Assembly (NCBI RefSeq): GCF_003797825.1
Contig: NZ_RKME01000013.1
Span: 62,001-126,000 of the forward strand
Source: Gordonia sp. OPL2
GTDB lineage: Bacteria; Actinomycetota; Actinomycetes; Mycobacteriales; Mycobacteriaceae
Reading direction: 5' to 3'
DNA: 64,000 nucleotides
Made by a program: the position numbers and the translations under genes. Shown here in pieces: positions 34,246 through 44,105 of this stretch (positions are counted from its first letter, which is position 1; every line of letters begins with the position of its first letter). The notes beneath the pieces are model-generated. The model was not told the origin of the DNA. It searched no databases and saw nothing but the letters and a program-made list of their open reading frames with translations.

Positions 34246-35163
34246 TCAGCCACGTTCTGATCGAACCCGCCCGGGATCGTCGGTCCCCAGTCCCCGGGCG
34301 AGGTGCTGGCGAGCAAAATCTAGCGAACGACCCAGCAGTGCACTGCGCTCGGGTTTGGTGCGGGCGCCGCTGGTGGTGACCTCCAACACAACCGCACCGG
34401 GGAAGTCGCTCTGCGCGAGCCGACGGCACACCTCGGCGCAGGGCTGATTGCCGTCGCCGGGCAGCAGATGCTCGTCGGTCGCGGCCCCGTCGCCGTCGGC
34501 CAGGTGCAGGTGAGACAGGGACGAGCCCATGCGCTCGAACATGGCCAGGGCGTCGGCGCCCGCGGTCGCGGTGTGCGACAGGTCGAGGGTGTAGTGCGCA
34601 TAGCCGTCGTCGGTCGGGTCGATCGATTTCCCGAACGCCGACGCCGCCAGTCCCGGTCCGCCGCGGTCGAGGAGCCGCCGCGCGGATCGCTGCCCGGCCC
34701 CGAAGAGGCGGTCGGCACGCATGGGGAACATGTTCTCCACCGCGATCGCGATGCCGCTGTCCTCCTCGAGTTCGGCGACCATGTCGTCGAACCCGGCGAC
34801 GTAGGCGCGCTGCCAGCGGAACGGCGGATGCACGACGACGGTCGAGGCGCCGAGATCCTCGGCGGCCTGCACCGATCGGGCCAGCTTGACCAGCGGGTCT
34901 CGACCCCAGACCCGTTGGGAGATCAGCAGACACGGCGCGTGGATGGACAGCACCGGAACCTGGTAGCGCTCCGACAGGTACTCGACGTGGGCGATGTCCT
35001 GGCTGACCGGCTCACCCCACACCATCAGTTCGACGCCGTCGAACCCGAGTTCGGCCGCGTAGGCGAAGGCCGCCTCGGTGTTCTGCGGGTACACCGACGC
35101 CGTCGACAGACCGATCGGGATGTCGGGCGCATCGTGTGGCGCGCCGGGCGCAGGTGCGGTCAC
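34246..35163 (-). CDS. Xylose-isomerase-like TIM-barrel protein (Rv0498-like)
   Basis: 305 residues. IGLSTASVYPQNTEAAFAYA then GFDGVELMVW opens a sugar phosphate isomerase/endonuclease IV barrel. VVHPPFRW, IAVENMFP and LHLADGDG contribute the metal-site His/Glu/Asp positions. The reaction is unknown; isomerisation or epimerisation of a sugar-like substrate is usual. It is transcribed with the membrane protein upstream (10-nt gap). Confidence 0.78.
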   Translation of the reverse strand: MTAPAPGAPHDAPDIPIGLSTASVYPQNTEAAFAYAAELGFDGVELMVWGEPVSQDIAHVEYLSERYQVPVLSIHAPCLLISQRVWGRDPLVKLARSVQAAEDLGASTVVVHPPFRWQRAYVAGFDDMVAELEEDSGIAIAVENMFPMRADRLFGAGQRSARRLLDRGGPGLAASAFGKSIDPTDDGYAHYTLDLSHTATAGADALAMFERMGSSLSHLHLADGDGAATDEHLLPGDGNQPCAEVCRRLAQSDFPGAVVLEVTTSGARTKPERSALLGRSLDFARQHLARGLGTDDPGRVRSERG

Positions 35164-35172
35164 GGGCCGCGA

Positions 35173-36747
35173 CTAGGTCGCCAGCAGCACGAGTGGACCG
35201 ATCGTGACGATCAGACCGACGCCGAGTGCCAGCAACGTGGTGGTCAGGTCCTTGGTCCGCCGCACCAGGTGGGCGAAGGTGACAATGCCGAAGATCACCA
35301 GCACCGCGAGCACCAGCGCGAAGTAGACGTTCCACTTCCACAGCTCGGTGAAGCCCCAGAAGAGCCCGACACCGACGGCCAGCCCGGCGAGGGCCTGCCC
35401 GATGATGAACAGCCACGCGACCACGGGCGAGAACTCCCGGCCGGGATGTTCCGACGCCTCGGTGTCGACCTCGGGTGCAGCGACGGTCGGCGCGGGATCG
35501 TCGGCGACCGGCTCGGGCCGGGCCGTGACAGGTGCCTCGTCGGTGGCCGGCGCGGTGGCTGCGTCGTCGACGGACGTACTGGTGAGGTCGTCGGCGTCGA
35601 GGGTGCGGTCGGTGGGGACCGCGAGACCTGCGGGATCCGTGGCCGTCGCGTCACCGGTCGTCGGCGGCACTTGCACCTCATCGGCAGCGGTGTCGACGTC
35701 GTTGTCGGCGGCGGTGGTGTCGGTGGCGGCGTCGTCGACGAGCGCGTCGGACACATCGCCGGTGGGCGACTCGTCGGGTGCCGGGCTCGGTCCGACCGGC
35801 GCGGCGAAGACGGACGTGGTGGGTACCGGAGGTACCGGGACGGGCGCGGTCTCGTCCGATTCGTCCAGGTTCTCCCGCAGGCGGGCGGCCGCCGGTCGTG
35901 CGGTCCGGTCGGCCTTCTTCTTGCGCCAGCCGCCGAAGCGTCGCTTCTTGGGCTCGGGTTCGTCGTCCTCGACGTCGGCGAAATTGCGGTACGCCTCGAA
36001 GTCGTCGTCCATCACCTCGGCGAAGCCGCTGGTCGGCCGAGCGCCGGTGTCGGAGGTGGGATCGGTGGCCGGCGCCGACAGATCGGCCAGATCGACATCG
36101 TCGGATTCGACGACGGCCAGACCGTCTGCGTCCTGATCGCCGACGACGGGGATGATTCCGGTCACCGCGTTGGCGTTCGCGTCGTCGGCCATCCGGCCGG
36201 CGACCGCCGACGAACTGAAGTCACGGGTCGCCGGCTGCGCGTAGCCGGGCATGCCACTCGAGGTAGGACGCGCCTGCGGTTCACCGAACGGTCGTGCGCC
36301 GTCGGCCGGACCACGGCCGGGAGCCGTGGCGGGACGGTCCGCGATGGGCCGGTCGTCGGCGTATCGCCGTGCGACGGGATTGGCCGAACGCGGGAACGCG
36401 CCGGTGTCGCCGCTGGGGCGGCCGACAGGTGTGGTCGGGCCCGTCGTCGGGCGTGCCGAGGTGGGGTCCGGGGCCGAGCGTGTCGTCGCATCGGACGGTC
36501 GGGACGTGTCGGGTCCGGTCGCCGGTTCGGCCGACTGCACGCGCGGGATCTCGCCGGTCAGTTCCGAGACCGAAACCGATCCCTCACGTCCCACCCGACG
36601 GCGCCCGCGGCCCTCACGTGGTGTCCCGGCGCCCGCGTCGCCCTGCTCACGGCTGCGCGCCAACAACTCCGAGACCGAAATAGGCCGGGAATCGGGTGCA
36701 TCCGACCCGCGTCGTCCTTGCCCGCCCGTCTCCGATTCGTTGGCCAT
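35173..36747 (-). CDS. Rv0497-like membrane protein with long disordered N-terminus
   Basis: 524 residues. About 430 N-terminal residues are low complexity (Ala/Asp/Thr/Pro/Val). Short conserved blocks sit near the start: PISVSELLARS and VSVSELTGEIPRV, a repeated SVSEL motif. Three transmembrane segments lie at the C-terminus (about 440-524). The first soluble part is probably cytoplasmic. Function unknown; conserved position between the TIM-barrel gene and ppx. Confidence 0.75.
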   Translation of the reverse strand: MANESETGGQGRRGSDAPDSRPISVSELLARSREQGDAGAGTPREGRGRRRVGREGSVSVSELTGEIPRVQSAEPATGPDTSRPSDATTRSAPDPTSARPTTGPTTPVGRPSGDTGAFPRSANPVARRYADDRPIADRPATAPGRGPADGARPFGEPQARPTSSGMPGYAQPATRDFSSSAVAGRMADDANANAVTGIIPVVGDQDADGLAVVESDDVDLADLSAPATDPTSDTGARPTSGFAEVMDDDFEAYRNFADVEDDEPEPKKRRFGGWRKKKADRTARPAAARLRENLDESDETAPVPVPPVPTTSVFAAPVGPSPAPDESPTGDVSDALVDDAATDTTAADNDVDTAADEVQVPPTTGDATATDPAGLAVPTDRTLDADDLTSTSVDDAATAPATDEAPVTARPEPVADDPAPTVAAPEVDTEASEHPGREFSPVVAWLFIIGQALAGLAVGVGLFWGFTELWKWNVYFALVLAVLVIFGIVTFAHLVRRTKDLTTTLLALGVGLIVTIGPLVLLAT

Positions 36748-36826
36748 AGAGTGCGCTCTCCGTCCTCGAGATCAAAACCCGCCCCCACGCGGGACCTGTG
36801 TCAGCTCATCCAACGCCGCGGCCGGG

Positions 36827-37837
36827 TCACCCGGTTCCCGATGATCCGGTTCCGACCGTCTCAATTCCGACGGCCTCGGCGGCCTGTACCGGCTCGGAGT
36901 CGAGCCGGCGCAGGATGACGCCTTCGCGCAGCGCCCACGGACAGATCTCAAGTGTATCGACTGCCAGTGCGCGCATGGCCGCCTCCGCCACCAGAGCACC
37001 GGCGACGAGCTGACCAGCGCGGTCGGCGCTGACACCCTCGAGTTCGGCCCGGTCGTCGCGCGTCATCCGGGAGATGAAGGAGATGAGCTGTCGCAGACCA
37101 TTGGTGGTGAGCTGCCGTTGCACCCGTGGGCCCGCGCTCGACGGGGCGGCGCCGGTGAGGCGGGCCAGACTGCGGAAGGTCTTCGACGTGCCGACGGCGA
37201 GGTCGGGACGACCGGGCTCGATCAGCGCCTTCGCGGCCGGCCGCAACTCCGCGTCGAGCCAGTCGCGCAAGACGGCGACACGACGACGGTCCGGCGGATC
37301 CCCCGGTAACCACTCCCGGGTCAAACGGCCCGCACCGAGCGGCAGCGACAACGCCGAGTCGGGTTCCTCGTCGACGCCGTTCGACATCTCGAGCGACCCG
37401 CCACCGATGTCGAGAGCGAGGATGCGACCGGCGCTCCAGCCGTACCAGCGGCGCACCGCCAGCGACGTGAGCCGGGCCTCGTCACGTCCCGACAACACCG
37501 CCACCTGGACGCCGGTCTTGTCCGCGACCGCGGCCAGTACCTCGTCGCTGTTGCTCGCGTCGCGGACCGCGGACGTCGCGAACGCCATGATCTGTTCGCA
37601 ACCCGACGTCGACGCGATGTGGGTGAACTCGTCCACCGATTCGATCAGCTTGGCCGCCGCGCGATCGGAGAGCCGACCGCGCTCATCGATCTGCTCGGCG
37701 AGCCGAAGCACGGATTTCGTGGAACTCATGGGGGTGGGATGACCACCGCGATGAGCATCGACCACCAGCAGGTGGACAGTGTTGCTGCCCACGTCGAGCA
37801 CTCCTAGACGCACGTTCTCCAAGGCTAGTCCGTGCAT
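36827..37837 (-). CDS. ppx: Ppx/GppA family exopolyphosphatase
   Basis: 336 residues. [17 protein letters not shown] and [12 protein letters not shown] are the two ASKHA phosphate-binding loops, with the catalytic Glu region [12 protein letters not shown] between. It hydrolyses inorganic polyphosphate or pppGpp; the short form lacking a C-terminal HD domain corresponds to mycobacterial Ppx1 (Rv0496). GTG or ATG starts are available near the 5' end; the first ATG is used. Diverges from the Rv0495c-like gene. Confidence 0.9.
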   Translation of the reverse strand: MHGLALENVRLGVLDVGSNTVHLLVVDAHRGGHPTPMSSTKSVLRLAEQIDERGRLSDRAAAKLIESVDEFTHIASTSGCEQIMAFATSAVRDASNSDEVLAAVADKTGVQVAVLSGRDEARLTSLAVRRWYGWSAGRILALDIGGGSLEMSNGVDEEPDSALSLPLGAGRLTREWLPGDPPDRRRVAVLRDWLDAELRPAAKALIEPGRPDLAVGTSKTFRSLARLTGAAPSSAGPRVQRQLTTNGLRQLISFISRMTRDDRAELEGVSADRAGQLVAGALVAEAAMRALAVDTLEICPWALREGVILRRLDSEPVQAAEAVGIETVGTGSSGTG

Positions 37838-37920
37838 GGGGTTCTCGGCACGCGGAGTGGAATTCCGACGCGATCGCCCGCCGCCGTGCGACTTCGCCGA
37901 CGGCGGTTACCGTTGAGAGT

Positions 37921-38787
37921 GTGACCCGCACAGAAGCCCCGCGACAGGCACCCGAGCGCATGACACCTGCGCCGGAGGTCGATCTGGATTTCCCTCGCGA
38001 ATGGTACGAATTCGCCGATCCGGCCGATTCCGAACATGTGATCAACGCGGATCTGACGTGGCTGCTGTCGCACTGGACCTGCGTCTTCGGCACCCCCGCG
38101 TGCCAGGGCATCATCGAGGGTCGCGAGAGCGACGGATGCTGCAGTCACGGCGCCTATCTGTCGGACAAGGACGATCGCAAGAAGCTGGCGAAGGCCATGG
38201 CGATGCTGACCGAGGACGACTGGCAGTACTACAAGAAGGGCTCCGGCAAGGACCCGCTCGGTCCGCGTGGCTACCTCGAGGAGGGCGACCTCGACGACGA
38301 GCCCGCACTCAAGACGCGAAAGTACAAGGGCGCGTGCATCTTCCTGAACCGCCCAGGGTTCGCCGGCGGAACCGGCTGCGCGTTGCACTCGATGGCACTG
38401 CGCCGCGGCATCGAACCGCTGACCGTGAAGCCCGAGGTCTGCTGGCAATTGCCCGTTCGGCGCGAACAGGATTGGGTCGAGCGGCCCGACGGCACCGAGG
38501 TGCTGCGCACGACGATCACCGAGTTCGACCGTCGCGGCTGGGGCGAGGGCGGGCACGACCTGAAGTGGTACTGCTCCGGTTCACCCGACGCGCACGTCGG
38601 CGCCACCCAGGTGTGGGAGTCGTACGCCCCGGAACTCGTCGAACTGATCGGCCAACCCGCCTACGACGTCCTCGCCGCCGCGTGCCGTCGTCGAAACGGC
38701 CTGGGGCTCATCGCCGTCCATCCGGCGACGACTGCCGCCACCACCCGCCGCGAGACCGACATCAAGTACGAGTTGATGGACGAGTAG
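37921..38787 (+). CDS. Conserved cysteine-rich protein (Rv0495c-like)
   Basis: 288 residues. Cysteine-containing blocks [45 protein letters not shown] and [10 protein letters not shown] suggest a metal or Fe-S site related to the YkgJ/DUF3109 zinc-iron family. Function unknown. The GTG at 37921 gives the usual N-terminal length but has no clear ribosome-binding site. It is oriented opposite to its neighbours ppx and regX3, exactly as in mycobacteria. Confidence 0.78.
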   Translation: MTRTEAPRQAPERMTPAPEVDLDFPREWYEFADPADSEHVINADLTWLLSHWTCVFGTPACQGIIEGRESDGCCSHGAYLSDKDDRKKLAKAMAMLTEDDWQYYKKGSGKDPLGPRGYLEEGDLDDEPALKTRKYKGACIFLNRPGFAGGTGCALHSMALRRGIEPLTVKPEVCWQLPVRREQDWVERPDGTEVLRTTITEFDRRGWGEGGHDLKWYCSGSPDAHVGATQVWESYAPELVELIGQPAYDVLAAACRRRNGLGLIAVHPATTAATTRRETDIKYELMDE

Positions 38788-38824
38788 CGCTCGGGGTCAG
38801 GCCGTCGGAAGCCAACCTCCCAAC

Positions 38825-38968
38825 GCCACCAGCACGGAGGCCTTTCGCGCTGACTGTGCCCTGTTTTGCGCCGACTGTGCCCGGGACTTGCGCGATCGGC
38901 CGGCGTTGCACTGAAGGCCGGGCACAGTCGGCGCAAAACAGGGCACAGTCAGCCTCCGTGCTGGTGGC
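38825..38968. repeat. Large imperfect palindrome, family B (21-bp period)
   Basis: Outer arms GCCACCAGCACGGAGG (38825-38840) and CCTCCGTGCTGGTGGC (38953-38968). Inner 34-bp arms 38851-38884 and 38918-38951 are perfect complements, beginning TGACTGTGCCCTGTTTTGCG. A 10-bp insert makes the left side longer. Inside each inner arm GGGCACAGTC recurs 21 bp apart. It sits between two convergent genes. Confidence 0.93.
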
Positions 38969-38982
38969 CTTGAGTGCCTCTC

Positions 38983-39669
38983 TTACGGTTCGTACTTGTA
39001 GCCCAGGCCGCGGACGGTGACGAGGTGTTTGGGGTTGCCGGGGTCGGGTTCGATCTTGGAGCGCAACCGCTTCACGTGGACGTCGAGCGTCTTGGTGTCG
39101 CCGACATAGTCGGCGCCCCACACCCGATCGATCAGCTGACCGCGGGTCAGGACGCGTCCGGAGTTGCGGAGCAGGTACTCGAGCAGGTCGAACTCCTTGA
39201 GCGGCAAGGTGATCGCGTCGCCGTTGACGGCGACGGTGTGGCGCTCCACGTCCATCCGCACCGGCCCCTCCTCGAGGACCCCGATCGCGAGTTCCTCCTC
39301 GGCGGCCTCGCCGCCGCGGCGCAGGACGGCCCGGATGCGAGCGATCAGTTCGCGGGCGGAGTACGGCTTGGTGACGTAGTCATCGGCACCGAGTTCGAGG
39401 CCGACGACCTTGTCGATCTCGCTGTCCCGGGCGGTCACCATGATCACCGGCACGCCCGAGCGCGCCCGTAGCGACTTGCAGATCTCGGTTCCGGACATGC
39501 CCGGCAGCATCAGGTCGAGGAGGACGATGTCGGGGCTCACCCGATCGAAGGCCGACAGCGCCTGGGCACCGTCGTTGACGACGCTGGCCTCGAACCCTTC
39601 CTTGCGGAGCAGGAAGGCGAGCGGGTCGGCCAGGGATTCCTCGTCCTCGACGATAAGTACGTGCGTCAC
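38983..39669 (-). CDS. regX3: Response regulator RegX3 (phosphate response)
   Basis: 228 residues, OmpR/PhoB class. The receiver domain has phosphoacceptor Asp52 in IVLLDLMLPGMSGTE, Lys in YVTKPYSARELIARI and the acidic pair EDE at 8-10. The winged-helix domain ends in TVRGLGYKYEP. GTG 39669 is chosen for receiver alignment (THVLIVEDE). Partner of SenX3 directly upstream. In mycobacteria RegX3 activates phosphate-starvation genes, including phosphonate uptake; candidate boxes are seen at 6853 and 41155. Confidence 0.95.
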   Translation of the reverse strand: MTHVLIVEDEESLADPLAFLLRKEGFEASVVNDGAQALSAFDRVSPDIVLLDLMLPGMSGTEICKSLRARSGVPVIMVTARDSEIDKVVGLELGADDYVTKPYSARELIARIRAVLRRGGEAAEEELAIGVLEEGPVRMDVERHTVAVNGDAITLPLKEFDLLEYLLRNSGRVLTRGQLIDRVWGADYVGDTKTLDVHVKRLRSKIEPDPGNPKHLVTVRGLGYKYEP

Positions 39670-39689
39670 CGATGGGATTCCTTTGGTAG

Positions 39690-41105
39690 TCAGGGACGTT
39701 CCGCCGCGGACTGATGCAGCGGAACACGGTCGGTGGCCGCACCCGGGTGGGTGTCGGCGATACCGGAGTCGTCGGGGTCGACGACGTCGGGGGTCAGGTC
39801 CTGCGGGATGCAGAGGGTGAAGGTCGAGCCGGTGCCGGGCTTGCTCCAGAGCCCGATCGTGCCACCGTGATTGGCGGCGACGTGTTTGACGATCGCGAGA
39901 CCGAGCCCGGTGCCGCCGGTGCGTCGTGAGCGAGCCTTGTCCACGCGGAAGAACCGTTCGAAGACGCGCTCCTGGTCCTCCTGCGCGATCCCGATCCCGC
40001 GGTCGGTGACAGCGATCGCGACCATCGGGCGGCCGTCGACGGTGGCGACGCGGCGACTGATCGAGACGGTGGTGTTCTCCGACGAATACGCGATCGCGTT
40101 GACGACGAGGTTGCTCAACGCGGTCAGCAGCAGCACACGGTCGCCGCGCACGGTCAGCCCGGCCGGCATGTCGGCCTTGAGGGTGATCCCGACGGCCTCC
40201 GCAGAGGTGGTGGCCGTGTCGATGGCCTCGGACACGAGTTCGTCGACGTCGACGGTCGTGAACGCCGACGTCTCGCCACCTTGCAACCGGGACAGCGCGA
40301 TGAGCTCGCTGACCATGTTGCCGAGCCGATCGGCCTCGGTCAGCACCCGACGGCCGAAGTGCTCGACGGATTCGTGGTCGTCGGCGGATTCCAGCAGGGC
40401 CTCGGTGAGCAGTCCGATCGCACCGACCGGGGTCTTGAGTTCGTGGGACACGTTGGCCACGAAGTCGCGACGGGTCGCCTCGACGCGACTGTGTTCGGTG
40501 TCGTCGACGCCGTAGACGACGGCATAACGCTCGTCGTCGTGCGCGACCAGGCGGATCAGGCAGCGCACCGACTCGAAGTGGCGCGCGGTGGTGCGTCCGG
40601 TGGAGATGAAGCCCAGGGACGACTGCGGCGGACTGAACTCGAAGCGGGCCTCGACCTCGGTGTCGAGCACCTCCTTCGCGGCGTCCCACACCTCGTCGGC
40701 GAGCAGGCGGTCACGGACCACACCCATCTCGACGGCCTGATGGTTGTAGAGGACGACGTCACGGAACTGATCGACGACGGCGACCGCCGACTCACTGTTG
40801 CGCACGATGAGGCTGAGCAGCCCCGCCTTGGTCATCCGGCCGTCGTCGGTGGTCACGGTGACATCGGAGTCGCGCAATTCGGCGGCCTCGGCGACCTCGC
40901 GGGGCGCGTTCGCCTGGTTCAACCGGCTCGCGACCAAGTCGGTGGTGACCGGGACAGAGGTCGACTGCGACACACGTGCGTCGGCCGGGGACACCGATCT
41001 CCGCACGTGCCAGGCACTCCAGCCGCGTCCGTGCCAGCCGAGTCCCAGGAGGACCCCGCAGAACAATGCGAGCGCGATCGCCGCGAAAACCAGTGCAACG
41101 GTCAC
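39690..41105 (-). CDS. senX3: Sensor histidine kinase SenX3
   Basis: 471 residues. One clear N-terminal membrane segment (about 3-25) is followed by a PAS-like domain (about 95-205), HisKA with phosphoacceptor His at about 221 in FVANVSHELKTPVGAIG, then HATPase with NLVVNAIAYS (N box), DRGIGIA (G1) and GTGLGLAIVKHVAANHGG (G2). It controls RegX3 in response to phosphate supply. Order gpmA, GNAT, senX3, regX3 on one strand. Three 11-bp repeats of PHO-box type lie 50 bp upstream. Confidence 0.94.
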   Translation of the reverse strand: MTVALVFAAIALALFCGVLLGLGWHGRGWSAWHVRRSVSPADARVSQSTSVPVTTDLVASRLNQANAPREVAEAAELRDSDVTVTTDDGRMTKAGLLSLIVRNSESAVAVVDQFRDVVLYNHQAVEMGVVRDRLLADEVWDAAKEVLDTEVEARFEFSPPQSSLGFISTGRTTARHFESVRCLIRLVAHDDERYAVVYGVDDTEHSRVEATRRDFVANVSHELKTPVGAIGLLTEALLESADDHESVEHFGRRVLTEADRLGNMVSELIALSRLQGGETSAFTTVDVDELVSEAIDTATTSAEAVGITLKADMPAGLTVRGDRVLLLTALSNLVVNAIAYSSENTTVSISRRVATVDGRPMVAIAVTDRGIGIAQEDQERVFERFFRVDKARSRRTGGTGLGLAIVKHVAANHGGTIGLWSKPGTGSTFTLCIPQDLTPDVVDPDDSGIADTHPGAATDRVPLHQSAAERP

Positions 41106-41154
41106 AATGGCAGCTTACGGCTCGACAAACGCGCACTGCACGTTCGTCGCCATT

Positions 41155-41187
41155 GTTCCGCGGGTGTTCACGCACTGTTCGGCCAAC
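41155..41187 (+). promoter_or_regulatory. PHO-box-like 11-bp direct repeats upstream of senX3
   Basis: GTTCCGCGGGT, GTTCACGCACT and GTTCGGCCAAC follow one another without gaps, each starting GTTC. A fourth GTTC stands 13 bp to the left (41142). They match the unit length and core of PHO boxes and suggest RegX3 autoregulation. Confidence 0.55.
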
Positions 41188-41256
41188 CGGACACGGTTGC
41201 GACACGACGGTGCTACGCGGGGGAAACGGCGGCTCCCCGGACCCGGTCCGACGCCC

Positions 41257-41589
41257 TCACTGCGGAACGGGAACCGCCATGTCGGCATACTCCGGGTTCT
41301 GCGAGATGAACCGTTGGACATACGAGCAGACCGGGACCACCTGCTTGCCCGTCGTTCGGATGTCGTCGAGCACGACACGGACGAGCTGGCCCGCATATCC
41401 GTGACCGCTGAACTGCTCGCGGATCACGGTATGGGTGAGAACGACCTGATAGGGCTCCGAGACATAGTCGAGATATCCGACAGTCTCCTCGTCGCCGCTC
41501 CCGTCGGCAGTCGAATCCGAGCTCAATATCGCTTCGTAACGCTCCTGAGCTGGGGAATGGTTGATTCTCAGAATCCCGACATCCGCCAT
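41257..41589 (-). CDS. GNAT-family acetyltransferase of the YjdJ/NATD1 type
   Basis: 110 residues. Domain pattern: YLDYVSEPYQVVLTHTVI, the acetyl-CoA loop FSGHGYAGQLVRVVL, and VPVCSYVQRFISQNPEY, the characteristic end of the small NATD1-like group. Substrate unknown. ATG 41589 is used; an upstream GTG at 41613 adds eight residues. It lies between gpmA and senX3 on the same strand. Confidence 0.8.
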   Translation of the reverse strand: MADVGILRINHSPAQERYEAILSSDSTADGSGDEETVGYLDYVSEPYQVVLTHTVIREQFSGHGYAGQLVRVVLDDIRTTGKQVVPVCSYVQRFISQNPEYADMAVPVPQ

Positions 41590-41663
41590 GGCATCCAATG
41601 TAGCGCGCGTCACACCTTCGGCACCATGACGATTGTGTTACAGGTGCACCCGCGACCCGGGGG

Positions 41664-42410
41664 TCACTTCTGCCCCTGCGCGGCGACGGCCGCCGCCCCG
41701 GCCGCGGCCGCTTCCGGATCGAGGTAGGTGCCACCCGGGTTGAGCGGCTTGAGGTTCTCGTCGAGGTCGTAGCGCAGCGGATTGCCGGTGGGGATGTTGA
41801 GGCCGGCGATGTCGGCGTCGGAGATGTCGTCGAGGTGCTTGACCAGCGCCCGCAACGAGTTGCCGTGCGCCGCGACGAGCACCGTCTTGCCGGCCCGGAT
41901 GTCGGCGGCGATGGTCTCGGTGAAGTACGGGATCATCCGGGCGACGACATCCTTGAGACATTCTGTCAGCGGGACCTCGGCCAGGTCGGCGTACCGCGGG
42001 TCGTCGGACTGGCTGTACTCGGCGTCGCGCTCGATCGGCGGCGGCGGGACGTCGTAGCTGCGGCGCCAGAGCATGAACTGCTCCTGGCCGTACTTCTCGA
42101 GGGTGTCCGCCTTGTTGAGTCCCTGCAGGGCGCCGTAGTGACGCTCGTTGAGTCGCCAGTCGCGGGTCACCGGAATCCAATGGCGATCGGCCTTGTCCAG
42201 TGCGATCTGCGCGGTCTGGATGGCCCGTCGGAGCAACGACGTGTACAGGATGTCGGGCAGGACGTCGTGCTCGACGAGCAGTTCGCCCGCGCGGACCGCC
42301 TCGGCCTCGCCCTTCTCGGTGAGCGCGACGTCGACCCAGCCGGTGAACTGGTTCGACGCGTTCCACTCGCTCTCGCCGTGCCGCATCAGAATCAAGGTGC
42401 CGTTGCTCAT
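41664..42410 (-). CDS. gpmA: 2,3-bisphosphoglycerate-dependent phosphoglycerate mutase
   Basis: 248 residues. [12 protein letters not shown] carries the phosphohistidine, [14 protein letters not shown] is the family loop, and [15 protein letters not shown] the second histidine. It interconverts 3- and 2-phosphoglycerate in glycolysis. An Ala-rich tail follows the usual end. ATG 42410; upstream reading is not conserved. As in mycobacteria (gpm1), it lies upstream of senX3-regX3. Confidence 0.95.
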   Translation of the reverse strand: MSNGTLILMRHGESEWNASNQFTGWVDVALTEKGEAEAVRAGELLVEHDVLPDILYTSLLRRAIQTAQIALDKADRHWIPVTRDWRLNERHYGALQGLNKADTLEKYGQEQFMLWRRSYDVPPPPIERDAEYSQSDDPRYADLAEVPLTECLKDVVARMIPYFTETIAADIRAGKTVLVAAHGNSLRALVKHLDDISDADIAGLNIPTGNPLRYDLDENLKPLNPGGTYLDPEAAAAGAAAVAAQGQK

Positions 42411-42560
42411 GCCACAAAGTTTTGCACAGATGGGTCGCGGCTTCTCCCCTGCACAGCCGTCACCCCCGCCGAGTCGGCCCTCCCGCCGACCGAGCCCGGG
42501 CCGGCGACAGCGCCGACGCGACGGGGCCGATCCGCGGCGCCGGTGAGCACTGTCAGCGGG

Positions 42561-42604
42561 ATTCGCCGACACGGTCGGCGAGAATCTGGGCCCGGTCGGC
42601 GAAT
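42561..42604. repeat. Family B repeat with 21-bp period
   Basis: Inverted arms ATTCGCCGAC (42561-42570) and GTCGGCGAAT (42595-42604). CGGTCGGCGA recurs 21 bp apart (42572, 42593). It lies in the divergent gap between gpmA and the permease gene. Confidence 0.75.
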
Positions 42605-42678
42605 CAGTGCCTGCACACACGGTCTCGATCCGGTGCGTTTATCTCACATACCGGACATTCTGGGTCTAGCGTTGATCC

Positions 42679-44103
42679 ATGACAGCCACCCCTGAGGCCG
42701 GTGCGCCGAGTACCGACCAACCCGAACTCAGACGCGTCCTCGGATGGAAGCTGCTGCTGCTCTTCATCATCGGCGACATCCTGGGCACCGGCGTGTACGC
42801 GCTCACCGGCCAGGTGGCCGGTGAGGTCGGCGGCGCCGCGTGGGTCCCGTTCCTGATCGCCTTCGCCGTCGCGACGCTGACCGCCTTCTCGTATCTCGAG
42901 TTGGTGACGAAGTACCCGCAGGCCGCGGGCGCGGCCCTCTATGTCCACAAGGCGTTCGGCGTCCACTTCATCACGTTCATCGTGCTGTTCACGGTGATGT
43001 GCTCGGGCATCACGTCGGCGACGACGGCCTCCCGGGCGTTCGCGGTGAACATGCTGACCGCGTTCAGCGGCGGCGACAAGCCCGACACCACCAGTCCGGC
43101 ACTGCTCTTCTTCGCCATTGCCTTCCTCCTGGTGGTCATGTTCATCAACTTCCGTGGCGTCGCCGAGGGCGTGGGCATCAACGTGGTGCTCACCCTGGTC
43201 GAGTTGTCCGGTCTGCTGATGGTGATCTTCATCGGTTACTGGTTCATCGTCGGCGGCAACGCCGATCACTGGGATGCGGTGGTGGCCTTCGAGACCCCCG
43301 ACGACAAGAACGTCTTCATCGCGATCACGGCGGCGACGTCCCTGGCGTTCTTCGCGCTCGTCGGATTCGAGGACTCGGTGAACATGGCCGAGGAGTGCAA
43401 GGAGCCGGTCCGCATCTTCCCCAAGGTGATGCTGAGCGGATTGGCGATCACCGCGGTGGTGTACGTGCTGATCTCGATCTGCGCGGTGGCGATCGTGCCG
43501 GTCGGCGTTCTCGCCGAGAGTGAGACGCCGCTCGTCGACGTGGTGCAGGCCGCCGCCCCCGACTTCCCGATCGGTGAACTGCTGCCGTGGATCTCGATGT
43601 TCGCCGTCGCCAACACCGCGCTCATCAACATGATGATGGCCAGCCGGTTGCTCTATGGCATGTCCAAGCAGGGCGTGCTGCCGGGCTTCCTCTCCTACGT
43701 CCACCCGGGTCGTCGGACACCCGTCGCGGCGATCATCTTCACCACCGTCATCGCCCTGTGCCTGCTCGTGTACGTCAGCGCGGACCCGGAGAGTTCGGTC
43801 GTCGGTCTGCTCGGCGGCACCACCGCGCTGCTACTCCTCGCCGTGTTCACCGTGGTGAACATCTCGGTCCTCGTGCTCCGCCGCAAGCCGGTGCAGCACA
43901 AGCATTTCCGCACCTGGACGCCCGTCGCCGTACTGGGCGCGGTGACGTGCGGCTACCTGACGCTGCCGGTCACCGGCCGCGACACGGAGCAGTACGTGAT
44001 CGCCGGATGGCTCCTGTTGCTGGGCGTGATCCTGTGGGCGCTGACGTACTGGCACCACCGGCGTCGACACATCCCGGAGGGACATCTCGAAGAGGTGAAC
44101 TGA
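42679..44103 (+). CDS. APC-superfamily amino acid permease
   Basis: 474 residues with about 12 transmembrane segments. The first helix has the APC substrate motif FIIGDILGTGVYALTG. FFALVGFEDSVNMAEECKEP is the conserved helix 6 to loop region and MMMASRLLYGMSKQG the helix 8 signature. It imports or exchanges an amino acid or related amine by proton coupling; specificity is not visible. ATG 42679, no strong ribosome-binding site. It is part of an insertion relative to the mycobacterial gpm1-mshA order. Confidence 0.9.
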   Translation: MTATPEAGAPSTDQPELRRVLGWKLLLLFIIGDILGTGVYALTGQVAGEVGGAAWVPFLIAFAVATLTAFSYLELVTKYPQAAGAALYVHKAFGVHFITFIVLFTVMCSGITSATTASRAFAVNMLTAFSGGDKPDTTSPALLFFAIAFLLVVMFINFRGVAEGVGINVVLTLVELSGLLMVIFIGYWFIVGGNADHWDAVVAFETPDDKNVFIAITAATSLAFFALVGFEDSVNMAEECKEPVRIFPKVMLSGLAITAVVYVLISICAVAIVPVGVLAESETPLVDVVQAAAPDFPIGELLPWISMFAVANTALINMMMASRLLYGMSKQGVLPGFLSYVHPGRRTPVAAIIFTTVIALCLLVYVSADPESSVVGLLGGTTALLLLAVFTVVNISVLVLRRKPVQHKHFRTWTPVAVLGAVTCGYLTLPVTGRDTEQYVIAGWLLLLGVILWALTYWHHRRRHIPEGHLEEVN

Positions 44104-44105
44104 CG

